Part shown: piece by piece, positions 37,651 through 49,594 of the stretch | How the letters are laid out: each line of letters opens with the position of its first letter | Position numbering within the stretch: the first letter of the stretch is position 1 | Source of the DNA: Tolypeutes matacus | Lineage: Eukaryota > Chordata > Mammalia > Cingulata > Chlamyphoridae | DNA: 64,000 bases | Assembly (NCBI GenBank): GCA_026826555.1 | Contig: JAKSZT010054308.1 | Span: 5,288,131-5,352,130 of the forward strand | Direction: 5' to 3' | Program-made: the position numbers and the translations under genes | Notes under the pieces: generated by a model | Databases searched by the model: none | Told to the model about the DNA's origin: nothing | The model's input: the letters and a program-made list of their open reading frames with translations, nothing else

Positions 37651-38614
37651 CGTCCTAGAAGCCGAAGGGTGCTACCGTCGGCCGGCCACCCAGTCTTGGT
37701 CACTCCTGAGCTTCTGATGACCCACTAGGAAGAGCCAACACCACTACCTCCAACTCTGCCCACCTGAGGCCAGGCTGTTACTGTAACTACTGCCAGTACC
37801 ACAGCCACCATGTTGAATTCCTTCTTCCCTTCTCCCAATTGCTTTTTGAGAGTTAAAATGGTGGACAAACTACATCTGACTCCAAGCCCACATATAAGGT
37901 ACATGGAATGTTTAAACAATAAAATCTTGAACTGACCCAGGTATGTGAGATTGTATTTAGTTTTATTGTATTTAGTTTTATTACACATGATTTGAAGGCA
38001 TTCAACCCCTTTGTGCAGTGATGGAGTCATTTTCAAATCAGGCTCTACCTGGAAATTGCTGAAGCCAAGGAAGTGAATAGGATTGCCTAGGAAGTTATCT
38101 AGACCAGGAAAGAATAAGTCCTTGAACAGAGCTCTGAGGAGGACTAATATTTAAAGGAATGCTAATGGTGAATGAGGAGCAATGGAGACTGAGGTGTGGA
38201 CAGAGAGGGAGGAGGAAATCTAAGTGAAGTGCATTGGAAGCCTCCTCAAACCTCCAAGCCTGTACCCTTGCTCAATCTGCACCCCTCAACACTCAGATTA
38301 AACTCTGACTTAGCCTCCTATTTCACAAAGAAAATAGAAGACATCTGGTAGGAACTCACACCATTTCAAGCCATCAAATCTACTGATTCTTGACTCTGGA
38401 TCCATCAATTCCTCCTAGCCACCAGTGTTAGTGGAGAGGGCTCTCTCCCCACTAAGCCAAGTCCTGCCACCTGTGATTTGAGTCAAACCAACCTGCCTTC
38501 TCACCGACTCTACTATAGATTAGCTCTTTCTCAACTTTCTTCAATGGTATCCTTTCCCCTGTTTCTTCCATCAGTGTTCAAATATGGAACAGTCTCCCTT
38601 ATACCCAAACATTC
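37651..38614. other. Intergenic, possible 5' UTR remains of the UBAP1 copy at its start
   Basis: The GC-richer first 60-200 nt could be retroposed UBAP1 5' UTR. The rest is unassigned. Confidence 0.4.
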
Positions 38615-38810
38615 GTCAAGCTACCGACAGTCAGGAACCAGGTTTAAAACTTGGCTTTATTACTCTTTCTCTATATGACCTTGGGCAAGTTATTTAACCT
38701 TTGTGTCCCTCAATTTCCTCATCTCTGAAATAGGGGTAATGACAATATATTAGTATCTGGCACAGAATAAATTCTATGTAAGTGTTAGCCTTTATTATTA
38801 TCATTATACT
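38615..38810 (+). repeat. MIR SINE
   Basis: TATGACCTTGGGCAAGTTAT, TCAATTTCCTCATCTCTG and AATAGGGGTAATGACAAT are the MIR core. Confidence 0.85.
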
Positions 38811-38980
38811 TTTCCTTCTCTTTTACAGAATCCTTGAGATCCAGCATTCACATTCTCCACATCTTCTCTGCCTATTCGAGTTTCCAACCCATGGCATTTG
38901 CAAATTTGCCCACATTATTCAGCTAAATCTGCTCTGGCCAAAGTCACCAGGGATGTTGCTGTCTCTAAATCAATAAGATA

Positions 38981-39177
38981 GGGAAGCGGCTGTGGCTCAA
39001 TCAGTAGGGCTCCCGTTTACCATATGGGAGGCCCCGGGTTCGGTTCCCGGGGCCTCCTGGTGAAGGCAAGCCCGCCCGCATGGCGTGGTTAGCTGACCCA
39101 GCGAGCACAAGCAGCAAGGGGGGGATAAATGAATAAATAAAATAAAAAATCTTTAAAAATAAATAAATAAATAAATA
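38981..39177 (+). mobile_element. Full-length tRNA-derived SINE (DAS-type)
   Basis: A complete copy with A and B boxes and an AAAT-repeat tail. The target duplication aataagata is at 38972-38980 and 39178-39186. Confidence 0.93.
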
Positions 39178-39227
39178 AATAAGATACTTTTTTTCCTGTA
39201 CACTAATGTTTTAGTATCTTTACTCAT

Positions 39228-39985
39228 AACAGCCCAAAATAAAAAACTGGAAACAACCCACAAGTCCTTCAATGGACGACTAAACAAACTGAGGAATATA
39301 CATTCTATGGAATATTATTCAGCAATTAAAAGAAACAAACTATTGACACATACAACAATCTGGATGAATCTCCAGAGAGTTATATTGAGTGAAAAATGCC
39401 AATCCCAATCACAAAAAGTTACATACTGTATGATTCCATTTATATATCAGTCTTGAAATGACAAAATTATAGAAATGGAGAACAGATTAGTAATTGTTAA
39501 GGGTTAAGGAAGAGATGGAGGGAAGAGGGAAGTCAAAATTGTTATAAAAGGCCAACCTGAGAGATCCTTGTGGTGATGGAAACGTTCTCTAACTCGACTG
39601 CATTAATGTCAATACCATTGTGATCCTACAATTATTTCAAAATAAAATGTTTAATTAAAAAATAGTACTCACTGAATTGTATATGTGAATGTGGTTAGAG
39701 GGGGAAATTTTAGGTTGTAATAATGTTACTAGAATGAAAATTAGAAGATAAAACAAGGACTGTACAACACAGTGAACCCTATTGTAAATGATAGTTAATA
39801 GGCCAAGGATAAAAATGTTCTTTTGTGAATTATAACAAATGTACTATACTAATACAAGCTGTTAATAACAGAGTAGTATATGGGAACTCTGTAATTTATA
39901 TATTTTATGCATGATAGTTCTGTAAACCTACAAGTTCTCAAACAAACAAACAAAAAGTGTTAATAAAAAAAGAAAAAAAAAATCT
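39228..39985 (+). mobile_element. Old L1 3' end with 3' UTR (second copy)
   Basis: The ORF2 end encodes the usual L1 C-terminus region (ATGGAATATTATTCAGCAAT). It is followed by the same 3' UTR landmarks as the element at 840: GACTGTACAACACAGTGAAC, CTATTGTAAATGATAG and TATGGGAACTCTGTAA. It ends in an A-rich tail. Confidence 0.87.
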
Positions 39986-40244
39986 TGAAGAGCAAGGTTT
40001 AAACAGTGGGGAAAAAAAATAGTACCTGTAGGAAAAGCACAACACCCTTAAAAGTTTATTACAAATTCCAAGGGAGCAGGCAGCTAAATAAATACTTGGA
40101 TGACTTTTCTTACTCTCTTTTCCTGATAAAGTTTTACAAATCCTTCAAATTCCAACTCAAATGCACCTTTCTCAATGATTGTCTCCCCAACTTCCAGGTA
40201 TACTTAATCACTCCATTTACTTGCTGTCACAGCGCTCCCACCAT

Positions 40245-40435
40245 GTTCTAGAACAGGGGCTCTCTACCTTTAGTGAGGTCAGAATCTCCTGGGGGAGCTT
40301 GTTATAACAGATTTCTGGCCCCTCCCTAGATTCTTACTCAGAGATTCTGGAGTGAAGCCCATGAACTTGTATTTCTAACCACTTCCCAGATGCTGTCAGC
40401 TCATGGGTCACCCTTAGAGTAGCACTGTCAGAGTT
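40245..40435 (+). repeat. MER5A-like hAT-Charlie element
   Basis: CAGAATCTCCTGGGGGAGCT, CAGAGATTCTGGAGTGAAGC and CATGAACTTGTATTTCTAAC are MER5A landmarks in order. Confidence 0.8.
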
Positions 40436-40496
40436 CACTCTGCATGTGGCCGTCTCTCACAAGATGGAGAGCTTCTTTTTAGTAAGTGGACTTGAA

Positions 40497-41470
40497 GATC
40501 TTACTTTTTTCTGCTTTTTAAAAATAAGCCTCTTCCTATAAGTTTTGAAGGACCCATGAGCTCATCTCTGTGTTCCTGCTGAACACACTCTATGTTCTTT
40601 TGGAGGGCTTTTTGCAAAAAGGCTCTAATTTCCTGCTTTGTCTCGTGTTTCTTTAGTGTAACCTGTTCATTCTCAAGTTTAACCTGTGCACTGTCATTTT
40701 CCACAAGGCGCGCCGCCTCTTCCTTCAGCCGCTGCGCTGCCTGCTTTAGCGCCTGCATGGTGGTGATCTGGGCATTCCATCCCAGGCGAGTGCTCTCCAC
40801 CAGCTCTTTCTGCCTCCACGTCTCTTGGGCTGCTCGCTTTTTCTTGGCTAATTGGTCTTCTTCCCAAAGTTTTAAGAACGTTTGCTCTGCCACCGGTTTC
40901 TGCTTCTTCAGCGCCTCATTAAAGGCAACCAGTGCTTTCTGCTCCTTTGTAACTCTGATAGATACAAAGCAAGTCAACTCCCAGCTCCTCTCCTCCTTCC
41001 CTGAATATTTGGTCTAACTTTCCAGTTACAAAAGCCTGTCTCTTCTTTCTTCTCTTCAAATAATTTGGTTTTCCCTCTCATTCGGCCTTTCTTCTCCTCA
41101 ATTGTTTCTTCTTTCAATTACATTTCAGTAAAATACTCATATTCTTCTGATGCTGAAAGTTCATATAGTTTCTTTCTTCTTTCTTCAGTTTTAATCATAA
41201 GCCCTTGCATGGCATACTTGATTCTTGCTTGCACAAGGCTGTGCAAAAACCTGCGGTCATTGTGCTGGTCCCACTCAACTTTCAAGCGATCTGTTCATTT
41301 GACTCAGTAGAAGCCAAAATAGCATGATGCTCCAGATGGCTGCGTTGGATTCTCTCCAGATGTCGCTCAATCCCTTGACCTTTGGGAGACTTGGCTCTCA
41401 CGATCACCACTTTGGGAGTGGGACCCTTAACCTCCCGCTATATGATGTCAAAACGTTGGCTGTCCAATTC
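40497..41470 (-). pseudogene. CFAP53: Processed pseudogene of CFAP53 (CCDC11), 5' part
   Basis: CFAP53 is a coiled-coil protein of motile cilia and of left-right patterning. The copy begins near 41465 (REVKGPTPKVVIVR, with the initiator codon lost). It runs uninterrupted by introns through KLEWDQHNDRRFLHSLVQAR, MQGLMIKTEERRKKLYEL and KLWEEDQLAKKKRAAQE to NIECVQQEHRDE near 40570. Beyond that it degenerates and stops near 40497, so the C-terminal half is missing. Several frameshifts and stops separate the pieces. A GC-rich stretch at 41470-41580 looks like retroposed 5' UTR. No A-tail is seen, so the 3' part was probably deleted. Confidence 0.87.
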
Positions 41471-42129
41471 CCGGTCCCCTCCAGATGAGGGCAGCGTCTG
41501 CCGGGGTCCCCCAACTGTGGCGACCTGCGGAACCTACTTTAGCGACGTGGGGGTCTGATTGCCACGGGCTGAGAGGCCCAAATAAGATGCTTTTATTCCT
41601 TACGTTACTTGGCTTATTGGCAGTCATCTCCACAGCTGACTTCCTCATTTTTAAAAACATTCTCTGCCTTTGGTTTCTATGACAGAAAGCTCTATTTTCT
41701 TCTCAGACTTCTTTGCAGATTCTCATCTATGCTCATCCCTTAAATGCTAGTATTTCTCTGGTCTCCTAAGTGCTTTTTGTTCCTATTGTTACATGCCCTC
41801 CCTTGATTCTCTCTTCCTTACTCAGAACATTCAATGATTACCCTATTAAATAGACCTCTCTTCTTACTTTAGAGTCTAGAACAAAAGATCCAAAATTCAC
41901 TGGATACTATTCCTTATATGTTTTGTTGGCATCTCCAAGTCCACAAATCAAAATTGAACCGATCATTTTTCCCACCACATCTACTCTTCCTTGTATGTCC
42001 ACTAGGATGCTTAAGCCAGAAACCTGGACACCATCCTTTTCTCTTCTCTCACTCCCACACCCAGCTCTATTATTACTACCTGATAAAATGACTCTTGGCT
42101 CCTTTCACTTCTCTTTTCATTGCCGTGGC

Positions 42130-42540
42130 CCTATCCAATCCATTCTTTTAGAATCCTTTTTAAAACTATAATATGTATACAACAATAGCACATAAAACAA
42201 AGCATTTAGTTTAACAATTTATTATAAACCCATGTTCTCACCATCCAAATCAAGAAATAGGCCATTACCAGACAACATTTATTGTGAATAGTTCTGGAAA
42301 TAGGAGGCTGTGTAAGGCTCCTAGGAATAGAGTTGTTCATCAAGAAACAGGATATTACCCTAGAAGTCCTTTGGGTGCCCCTTCCCCATCACATCTACCA
42401 TTTCCTATATGGCTTTTGCCTTTATGGTAATCACTTGTTTACTTTGTTTTATAGTTTTACTTCCCTTTAAGCCTCCCTAAACAATATTGCTTAGCTTTGC
42501 ATATTTTTGAGCTTTATTTTAGTTCAAACTGTCTGTAATC
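42130..42540. mobile_element. Probable old L1 3' UTR fragment
   Basis: AT-rich sequence in the style of old L1 3' UTRs (AACTATAATATGTATACAAC; GAAATAGGCCATTACCAGAC). Orientation and family are uncertain. Confidence 0.4.
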
Positions 42541-42551
42541 TTTTGTGTCTT

Positions 42552-42553
<2 letters not shown>

Positions 42554-42584
<31 letters not shown>

Positions 42585-42653
42585 AGTTACTGGGGGCAGA
42601 GATTGAACCCCGGTGGGAAGCAGGTGCTCAACCACTTGAGCCACATCCACTCC
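42554..42653 (-). mobile_element. Older tRNA-derived SINE, third family
   Basis: A long T-run followed by GATTGAACCC and GGGAAGCAGGTGCTCAACCA, ending CCACATCCACTCC. This is a tRNA-like head in reverse, more diverged than the other two families. Confidence 0.8.
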
Positions 42654-42674
42654 TTTACTTTTTATATATATATA

Positions 42675-43010
42675 TATACTTTTTTTTTTTTTAATCAAAC
42701 AATATATACACAATATATTTGGTTCATAGTAATGCATTCATACAGTATTTGTCCTTTTGTGTCTGGCTTGCTTCACTCAACATAATGTCTTCCAGGTTCA
42801 TCCCTGTTGCCATATGCTTTATGACTTCAATTCTTCTTACAGCTGCATAATATTCCATCGTATGAATAGACCACATTTTGTTTATCCATTCATTTGTTGA
42901 TGGACACCTGGGTTGTATCCAACTTTTGGCAATGGTGAATAATGTGGCTATGAACATCGGTGTGCAGATGTCTGTTCGTGTCACTGCTCTCAGTTCTTCT
43001 GGGTTATATA
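42675..43010 (-). mobile_element. L1 3' fragment (end of ORF2)
   Basis: The minus strand encodes [39 protein letters not shown] and LSEASQTQKDKY, the L1 ORF2 C-terminus. It ends in a T-run at 42679-42692. It is closely related to the 53273-53617 region of the larger L1. Confidence 0.9.
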
Positions 43011-43340
43011 TATACTTTTTGTTTTCAAAAAGATACTTAGATTACATAAATGTTTGATTTTTTATATTCTTTTTAGTTTTTTAAAAGATACTTAGATTAT
43101 GTAAATGTTACCTCACTTATTTTGTTCAATATTTCGTTAATTAGATTTATCCATGATTCTAGGTTTCATTTTTATTGCTGTATAGTATTCTGTTGTAGGA
43201 ATATGTCATGGTTTTATTTATTCATTCTACTGTTTATGACCATTTGTATAATTTCAAATTTTTGGCTATCCAATTGTATTATGGAAATTATGAGCATTTT
43301 TACTATACACATACATTTATAGGCTATATAACCAGGAAAT
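43011..43340 (-). mobile_element. Old L1 3' fragment
   Basis: A diverged second copy of the ORF2 end. It contains a tttatccatgattctaggtt-type tract and a tatttattcattctactgtt-type tract, as in old L1 C-termini, and is older than the adjacent fragment. Confidence 0.6.
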
Positions 43341-43359
43341 GAATTGCTAGGTCACAGGG

Positions 43360-43545
43360 TGTATTGGGGTTCTCTAGGGAAACAAAACCAAGAGGAGATA
43401 TCCATAAATATTGAGGTTTTATAAAATTGTCTCACACAACTGTGGGGATGCTTAAGTCCAAATTCCATAATGCAGGCTGCAAGCTGGGAAGTCAGATGAA
43501 GGTTTTTGATGAATTCACCAGAAGAAGCTGGCTGGCTGAAAATCT
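43360..43545 (-). mobile_element. ERVL LTR fragment (MLT2-like)
   Basis: It starts GTATTGGGGTTCTCTAGGGA, then AACAAAACCAAGAGG and AATGCAGGCTGCAAGCTGGG, the usual start of a reversed ERVL-type LTR. Truncated. Confidence 0.65.
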
Positions 43546-43920
43546 GTTTCAGTCTGCTAGACTGCTGAAATGCAATATACCAGAATGGGTTGGCTTTTAC
43601 AATGGAGATTTATTTGCTTGCAAGCTTACAGTTCTGAGGTGGTGAAAATTTCCATATCAAGGCATCATTAGACAATGCTTTTTCCCCAAAGACTGGCTGC
43701 TGGCAATCCTGGGTTCCTCTGTCATATGGCCAGGCACATGGAGGTGCCTGCTGTTCTCTCCTTTTTCTTCTGGGCTTCATTGCTTTCATCTTCTGGCTTC
43801 TGTAGCTATCTAACTCTCCATCTGAATTTTGTTCTCTTATAAAGGACTCCAGTAAGAGGATTAAGATCCACCCTCAGTTTCCCAGACCTTTATAGACCCT
43901 GGACTTTGATTGTTGTCACA
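43546..43920 (-). mobile_element. MaLR-type LTR
   Basis: GTCTGCTAGACTGCTGAAAT, TGGCTTTTACAATGGAGATT and GGCCAGGCACATGGAGGTGC form the 3' part of a reversed MaLR-like LTR. It adjoins the ERVL LTR fragment. Confidence 0.65.
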
Positions 43921-45520
43921 AGCCTTACAAGACCACCTCAAGAGCAGCCTTACCAACTTTTTTCATGTTGGATTTTTTTTTTTTTTTTTTTTTTTCATTT
44001 TATCCTAAGGAAAAAAAACCCCAAATGCTGGGCTTCTTTCTTTGCATTCCTGATCTTTCCCAGATCTCATCCCAGTATTTCCTTATTGTTTTGCTAGCAT
44101 ATCGATGCTTTTAAGTTTATAGAATTTTGCCTTTTTTCAGTTATCTTCCACAGGAACTTTAGTTCAAGTTACCTAGCCTTCCATTATGGGAAGCAGAAGA
44201 CCCTGATCTATTCTTCATACTTCAACCAAAGAGCTATTACTTTAGCATAATTTCATGTAAATCCCCATTTTATTTTAATGGCCAAATCTCAATAACTCAA
44301 GACCATTTCCTTTTTAACTGCTTTATAAAGTCATTCTTTGATCAGGTTTCTTAGCCCCAAGTATTTCCATTTGTCCATGGGAAATATTTGATTTGTCCAC
44401 AAACCCAGCTTTATCGTCACTCCATTTGAATCAGGCATCTGGTTTTGTATGCTATCCACTCCTCCCACAGCCCTCTGCTTGTCACACTCTAGATCTCCTC
44501 CTGCCTCCTTGAGCTACTGCCATCTTTTCCTGTATTACTTTCTCCAAACTTCAGTCCAGACCTTTAATCCCTACAAGAATGGCTTAGACCAAAATACAAC
44601 ATAATACAAATATGCTGACAACTTGGAGGATAAAAGAACAGGCACAATCATAGTTAACTTAAAAATGATACTAGATATGGCTATTCCCAATTCCTTTCAA
44701 AGGAGTCCCAGTCCCAGGATTCTTTCATGTTGCAAAGACCAGCTTACCTCTGTCCAACGATAGGCCCTTGAAAATATTTTCTTTATCTAGATCCAACACT
44801 TAAAGGGACATAGTTTTTCTTCTCAGGATAAGGCCAGTCTCTGAGTCATCATATCCTGTTTCAAGCCTGAACTTTTCACAGGATGATTGCAGTGATGACA
44901 TCAGCTTCTTCATAAGAAACTCGATCCCCACTGACAGGGGTACGATCTTGCCCTTGGTCCTAAAAGTAGATCTGAATCCAGTAGCCCAGCTTTAATACAT
45001 TTCTGAAGTAGAGATTATTTGGTCTTACATTTATGATGTGTGAGACATCAACAATCATTAAATTTCCTAGTCTTCTTCCTTTTTATATCTTCTTCCCCGC
45101 TGAAAAATAAGGAGGTTTGTAATTCATCCAGGATTCTAGTCCCTGATTCCTTATAGACAACTGATTGAAGACTAATGCAAACTAATATTTCAAGAAAAGC
45201 AGCCATAGGGTAGTCTAGATCCACATTTAGGAAAAAAATATTTATTCAAAATAATGTGTTGAGTTGAAACTTTTCCCATCAAAGGACAACCGTTTATATT
45301 GTTGTGAAGAATGGTTTAGCTTCCTGAAGCCACAACCTACTAAACCTCTCCATTCAAAAGGAGGACTTTATTTTCCGAAGTCCAGTAAGGCAGATGTTCT
45401 CAGAATGAATGGATGGTTTGATTTGAAAATAAGATTAAGGTAAAGTGGTAATAGGTATAAAGTCTAGATCCATTTCCTAGGCTGGTTCATGTCTCACTGG
45501 AAGAATTGTTTAGGTATCTC
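43921..45520. other. Intergenic, unassigned
   Basis: No gene-like frame. A poly-T run at 43972-43995 may mark an unrecognised minus-strand retroinsertion. Confidence 0.45.
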
Positions 45521-45534
45521 AAACCTTGGATCCT

Positions 45535-45701
45535 TGGGAAGCGGCTGTGGCTCAATCAGTAGGGCTCCCGTTTACCATATGGGGGGCCCCGGGTTCGGTT
45601 CCCGGGGCCTCCTGGTGAAGGCAAGCCCGCCCGCACGGCGTGGTTAGCTGACCCAGCGAGCACAAGCAGCAAGGGGGGGATAAATGAATAAATAAATAAA
45701 T

Positions 45702-45732
<31 letters not shown>
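45535..45732 (+). mobile_element. Full-length tRNA-derived SINE (DAS-type)
   Basis: A complete copy with a long A-tail. The target duplication aaaccttggatcct is at 45521-45534 and 45733-45746. The perfect duplication and long tail suggest a recent insertion. Confidence 0.94.
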
Positions 45733-45739
<7 letters not shown>

Positions 45740-45746
45740 GGATCCT

Positions 45747-46324
45747 GAGACAAACTCCTGGCTCCAGAAAGTGGGTGAAAGCCCAATATTCTCCCAAGAC
45801 TAGCCCCTTCCCAGACTGACTTAGAGTGGACTTTTCTTTATCTTTCAGTATTACGGTCATGTACTATTGGCCCTACCAAATCATTCATCCAAAAGCGGTA
45901 TATTTCCTAAAGGCTGGCTGAGTTCAACACCACAAAATAGGCATCAGTAGCCCAATCACAGTTGTACTGCACCAAGCTTAATCAATTCCTCCTCTCTCTT
46001 TATAGCAAAGCTTTGGGTTAAGCCCAAACCAAGATCTTAGTTGTATTTTCTGTAGTAACTTAAAAGTAGCATAACTTCTCTTCTTTAATCTGCTTGATTG
46101 TCCTCATCTGAAACCTATTGGGACAATTATTTGCTGTACTCAGTCCATGATTCCTGTTAAGTGTGGCTGGGCACCATGGGCATGGGCTCCATACCTTGAC
46201 ATCTGTAGCTTATCTTAAGTTTAATTGTACATTTGAAACGAATGCCATCCTGCCAATGGTTTATGAAATTCTCTACATTTTCCATGCTTAGAGCTTAGTA
46301 ATTTTTTTTTTTTTATTCTGCCAA
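45747..46324. other. Intergenic, unassigned
   Basis: No gene or repeat recognised. Confidence 0.5.
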
Positions 46325-46690
46325 GGATGCTGTTCGGGATTGAATCATGCCCCTTAAAGAAAAAGACATGTTCAAGTCCTAACCTCTGGGCCTGTGGGTG
46401 TGAACCCATTTATAAATAAGACCTTTAAAGATGCTATTATTAGTTAAGGTGTGAACTCATTTAAGAATAAGCTCTTCAAAGATTCTATTTAGATGAGACC
46501 AAAATGAATGAGGAACTTAATCCAATATGGCTGATATCCTTGTAAGCAAAAGAAGTTGGACACAGTAGTAGAAGCCAAGTAAGAGAAACCAGAGAGAAAA
46601 TTGCCATGTGATGGAGAATTGCCATCACCAGAAAACCACCTCTTTGGAGAAAGCATGGCCTTGCCCATCTAGTTTTATCCTGAGTGTGGA
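46325..46690 (+). mobile_element. MLT1-like LTR, truncated
   Basis: It carries GATTGAATCATGCCCC, CAAGTCCTAACCTCTGGGCC and AATCCAATATGGCTGATATC. It shares with the copy at 19073 an extra tract of the form gtgtgaactcatttaagaat, suggesting one lineage-specific subfamily. Confidence 0.85.
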
Positions 46691-47170
46691 TGGAACCTGT
46701 GAAGATGGTGCGCCCACTAACATGATTCTGTTACATTATATGCCAAAAAGGAAATTATCTGAGTGGACTTAATCTAATCACATAAGCCCTTAAAAAGAGA
46801 GTTTTCTCAGGCTGGTAGCAGAAGAAGTCAGTGAGATTTGAAGCATGATAAGGACTTGATATGCCATTGCTGGTTTGAAGATTGAGGCCACGTGAGAAGG
46901 AATATATAGCACCTTTAAGGAGATGAGAGAGGTTGCTGGCTGCCAGTGAGCAAGGAAATGGGACCCCAAGTCCTACAATTATAAGGAACTGAATTTGGCC
47001 AACACCATGGATGATCTTGGATTGGACACTATCTCAGAACTTCCATACAACAACTGGCCTGGCCAACATTTTGGTTTTGGCTTTGAGAAACCTTAAGCAG
47101 AGAACCCAGTAGAGACCATCAGGACCTACAGAACTGTGAGGCAATTATAAGCAGACATTGTTTTAGCAGC
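46691..47170 (+). mobile_element. MaLR-like LTR, second type
   Basis: It follows directly on the preceding LTR. TTGCTGGCTGCCAGTGAGCA, GATCTTGGATTGGACACT and GAACTGTGAGGCAATTATAA match the MaLR LTR 3' half in layout. Confidence 0.6.
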
Positions 47171-47374
47171 TAAGTTTGTGGTCAACAACAGGTAACAGTT
47201 ATGTTGAAGGATGTAAAATCCATACAGTATGTAGCAATTTGATATTGTTTATGAATTCCAAAAATAGATATTGGATTATGTTTGTAAACTGGTCTGTTCC
47301 TCTGGGTGTATTAGATTATATTAGATTCAGAGGTTTCACTTTTACTTTGTTAAATCAAGATTAGGACTTTTATT

Positions 47375-47870
47375 TCACCATGTTATTAGGGCGTGCAGGG
47401 TTGAGTCCCCACCCCCTTGGTGGGAATAAAACAGACTCTAACATGGAAGTAGATGCACTGAGAAGGAGAACACAGAGGAAGATAGGCAGCTCATTAGACA
47501 GGATCCTGTGGCTGCGGGAAGAGAGATGAGCCTGATGTCTACAACTGACCTTATGAAAAGAACAGAGCATCTGGACCCAGAAAGAAATGAGCTCTGGGGA
47601 GAGAGACAAGCCTTACACCAGCCTATAGCTGAGCTCAGAAGAAGCTGGGACCACAGAGCCTTAAGAGGAAAGAAGAAAGCTGAACATTGCCTGCCATCTT
47701 GCATCAACACATGGCAACAGACTTTGGGTGAGAAAGTACCTCTTAAGTAACCTTGAGTTGGACTCTTTAGGGCCTTGTGACTGGAAGATTCTACCCCAAA
47801 TAAATACCCTTTATAAAAACCAACATAGTTCTAGTATATTGCATCAGCACACCTTTGGCTGACTAATCCA
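47375..47870 (-). mobile_element. LTR-like repeat, type unassigned
   Basis: On the minus strand it contains GGGTATTTATTTGGGGTAGA, CCAGTCACAAGGCCC and AAGTCTGTTGCCATGTGTTG. Similar sequence is familiar as an abundant xenarthran LTR-like repeat. Plus-strand frames here are incidental. Confidence 0.5.
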
Positions 47871-48289
47871 TAGTATATCAGAACACACTTTTGTTTCCTT
47901 ATCTGTCACTGATTGTTCAGACCATCTCTATAGTGAATGTTTTTCCTTGCCTTTTAAATGAAATCTAAGAAAAATCCCATGACATTTATTACTTTCCAAT
48001 ACTAGAAAATTTTTAAATTTTAAAAGCCCTTATTTAAAGTGTTCAAAAATGCTAGGTATAATGTAATAGTCCTAAACTTCATTTTAAGTTAAATCTTCTC
48101 TTCTGCACAGTTTGGGCCTGTCTCAAGCTGGAAGCCTGAAGTGGAATAAAGGATATATTTGTTTTTAGTAAACAATTTAACCTTGCCCAAAGAGAGGTCT
48201 AGTCTTTGCCCTTAGAGCACCATGCCTATGGGAGTGTCATTATTTGCCTAGGGCCCTTAGGTCGCATTGGATAGTCTAACAATGTGATT

Positions 48290-48730
48290 TAGGGTGGGAG
48301 CTGGCCACACCAGGGAATGGAATGTGGTTTAGGATGGGGCTTTGGGTCACTCAGTATTAGTCAGCCACTTGGAAACCAATCCTGCCTACATAATGGAGGG
48401 AATAAAACACCCCACAAAACTGAGCACCAGGCTGGGGTAAGCTTCCTGGTTGGCAATACTCCATGCATATTGTCACAAATAGATGCTGGAATAGTAATAC
48501 TGTCCTTACTCCATGGGGAGAGACAACTGGAAGCCCATGTGTGGAACCCTCCTGGACTCTGCCCTATGCATTTCTCCCCTCAGCTGATCTTTACTCTGTA
48601 TCCTTTCCCTATAATAAACCATAACCATGAATATAACATCTTTCAGTAAGTTCTGTGAGCCTTTCTAGTGAATTATCAAAACTGAGGGTGTTTTTGGGAA
48701 CTCCCAACTTTGCAATTGGTGTCAGAAATG
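48290..48730 (+). mobile_element. ERVL-type LTR
   Basis: It has ATCCTTTCCCTATAATAAAC (poly(A) signal region), CAGTAAGTTCTGTGAGCC and TTTTGGGAACTCCCAACTTT, ending near TTGGTGTCAGAAATGAGGAT. This is the usual layout at an ERVL LTR 3' end. A hairpin follows immediately. Confidence 0.7.
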
Positions 48731-48731
48731 A

Positions 48732-48775
48732 GGATAGTCTTTTAAAGAACTTTGTAGTTCTTTAAAGGACTATCC
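48732..48775. repeat. Near-perfect inverted repeat (hairpin)
   Basis: The arms at 48732-48750 and 48757-48775 are 19 nt each with a six-base loop, tttgta. Only one pair is not Watson-Crick, and it is a T-G wobble. It lies just after the ERVL-type LTR. Confidence 0.9.
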
Positions 48776-49059
48776 TAAACCTAGCTTTGCAGTTGGCCAG
48801 TTGACTAGTTTTCACAAGTTGTCTTTGCTGTTGCCTCACTGGATGCTAATAAAGGTGGTTTCTGGCCCATTCAAGGTTGGGGGTGGGGGAAGGAGGAAAG
48901 AAAGAAGGAGAAAGAGTCTGAACTTTGCAAGAATTTGATGTGTCACTGCTGCTTTCTGGGCTTGATGTTGTTTAAAGCTGACTTTTTTTAATGGTAAAAT
49001 TTTAGAAGAAATCTCTTTAAATTAATGAATGAGGCAAGGTACCTACTATCACAGCCCCT

Positions 49060-49570
49060 TTTATTACTATAATACTGGAGGAATTAATCTAGATAATAAG
49101 ACAAGAAGATATATAGAATTAGAAAGAAACAACAACTCATTATTCTTAGGTTAGCTACATAAAAAACCAAATACAAATTATTAGAACTCATAATACAGCT
49201 CTGCAAATTTGCTGGGCATAAACTCAACATAAAAGAAAACTAATAACATTCCAGTTATAAATGTAAATTGTGTACTATTAATAAACAAAATATAATTTTA
49301 AAATTTGCTCTTTACCAGAACAATAAAAATAAAGGTACCCTAGAAATAAACTTAAGAAAAATATGTAAGATATTTATGGAGAAAATCTCTTCATAAGAGA
49401 AGAGCTAAATAATTGAGGAGCTGTAACATATTTATGTTTAGGAACACTCAATATCATAAATATGTCAATTCCTCCCAAATTAGTCTATAAATTCGACATA
49501 AATCCCAACAAAATAAACATTCCACTGTTTGTGTGTGTGTGTCAGTGTGTAATGTGACAAACTGTGAAAT
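49060..49570 (+). mobile_element. Old L1 ORF2 fragment
   Basis: It contains AAATTTGCTGGGCATAAACT, AATAAACTTAAG and TCAATTCCTCCCAAATTAGT, landmarks of the L1 ORF2 region after the reverse transcriptase. All frames are broken. Confidence 0.7.
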
Positions 49571-49594
49571 TGGCATAACTGGACCACCTTTATG

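Noticed and set aside
40592..41017. Plus-strand open frame of 141 codons
   Set aside because: Antisense shadow of the CFAP53 pseudogene, rich in Ser/Phe/Cys as expected from reversed coiled-coil codons.
47508..47750. 80-codon plus frame
   Set aside because: Part of an LTR-like repeat. No domain.
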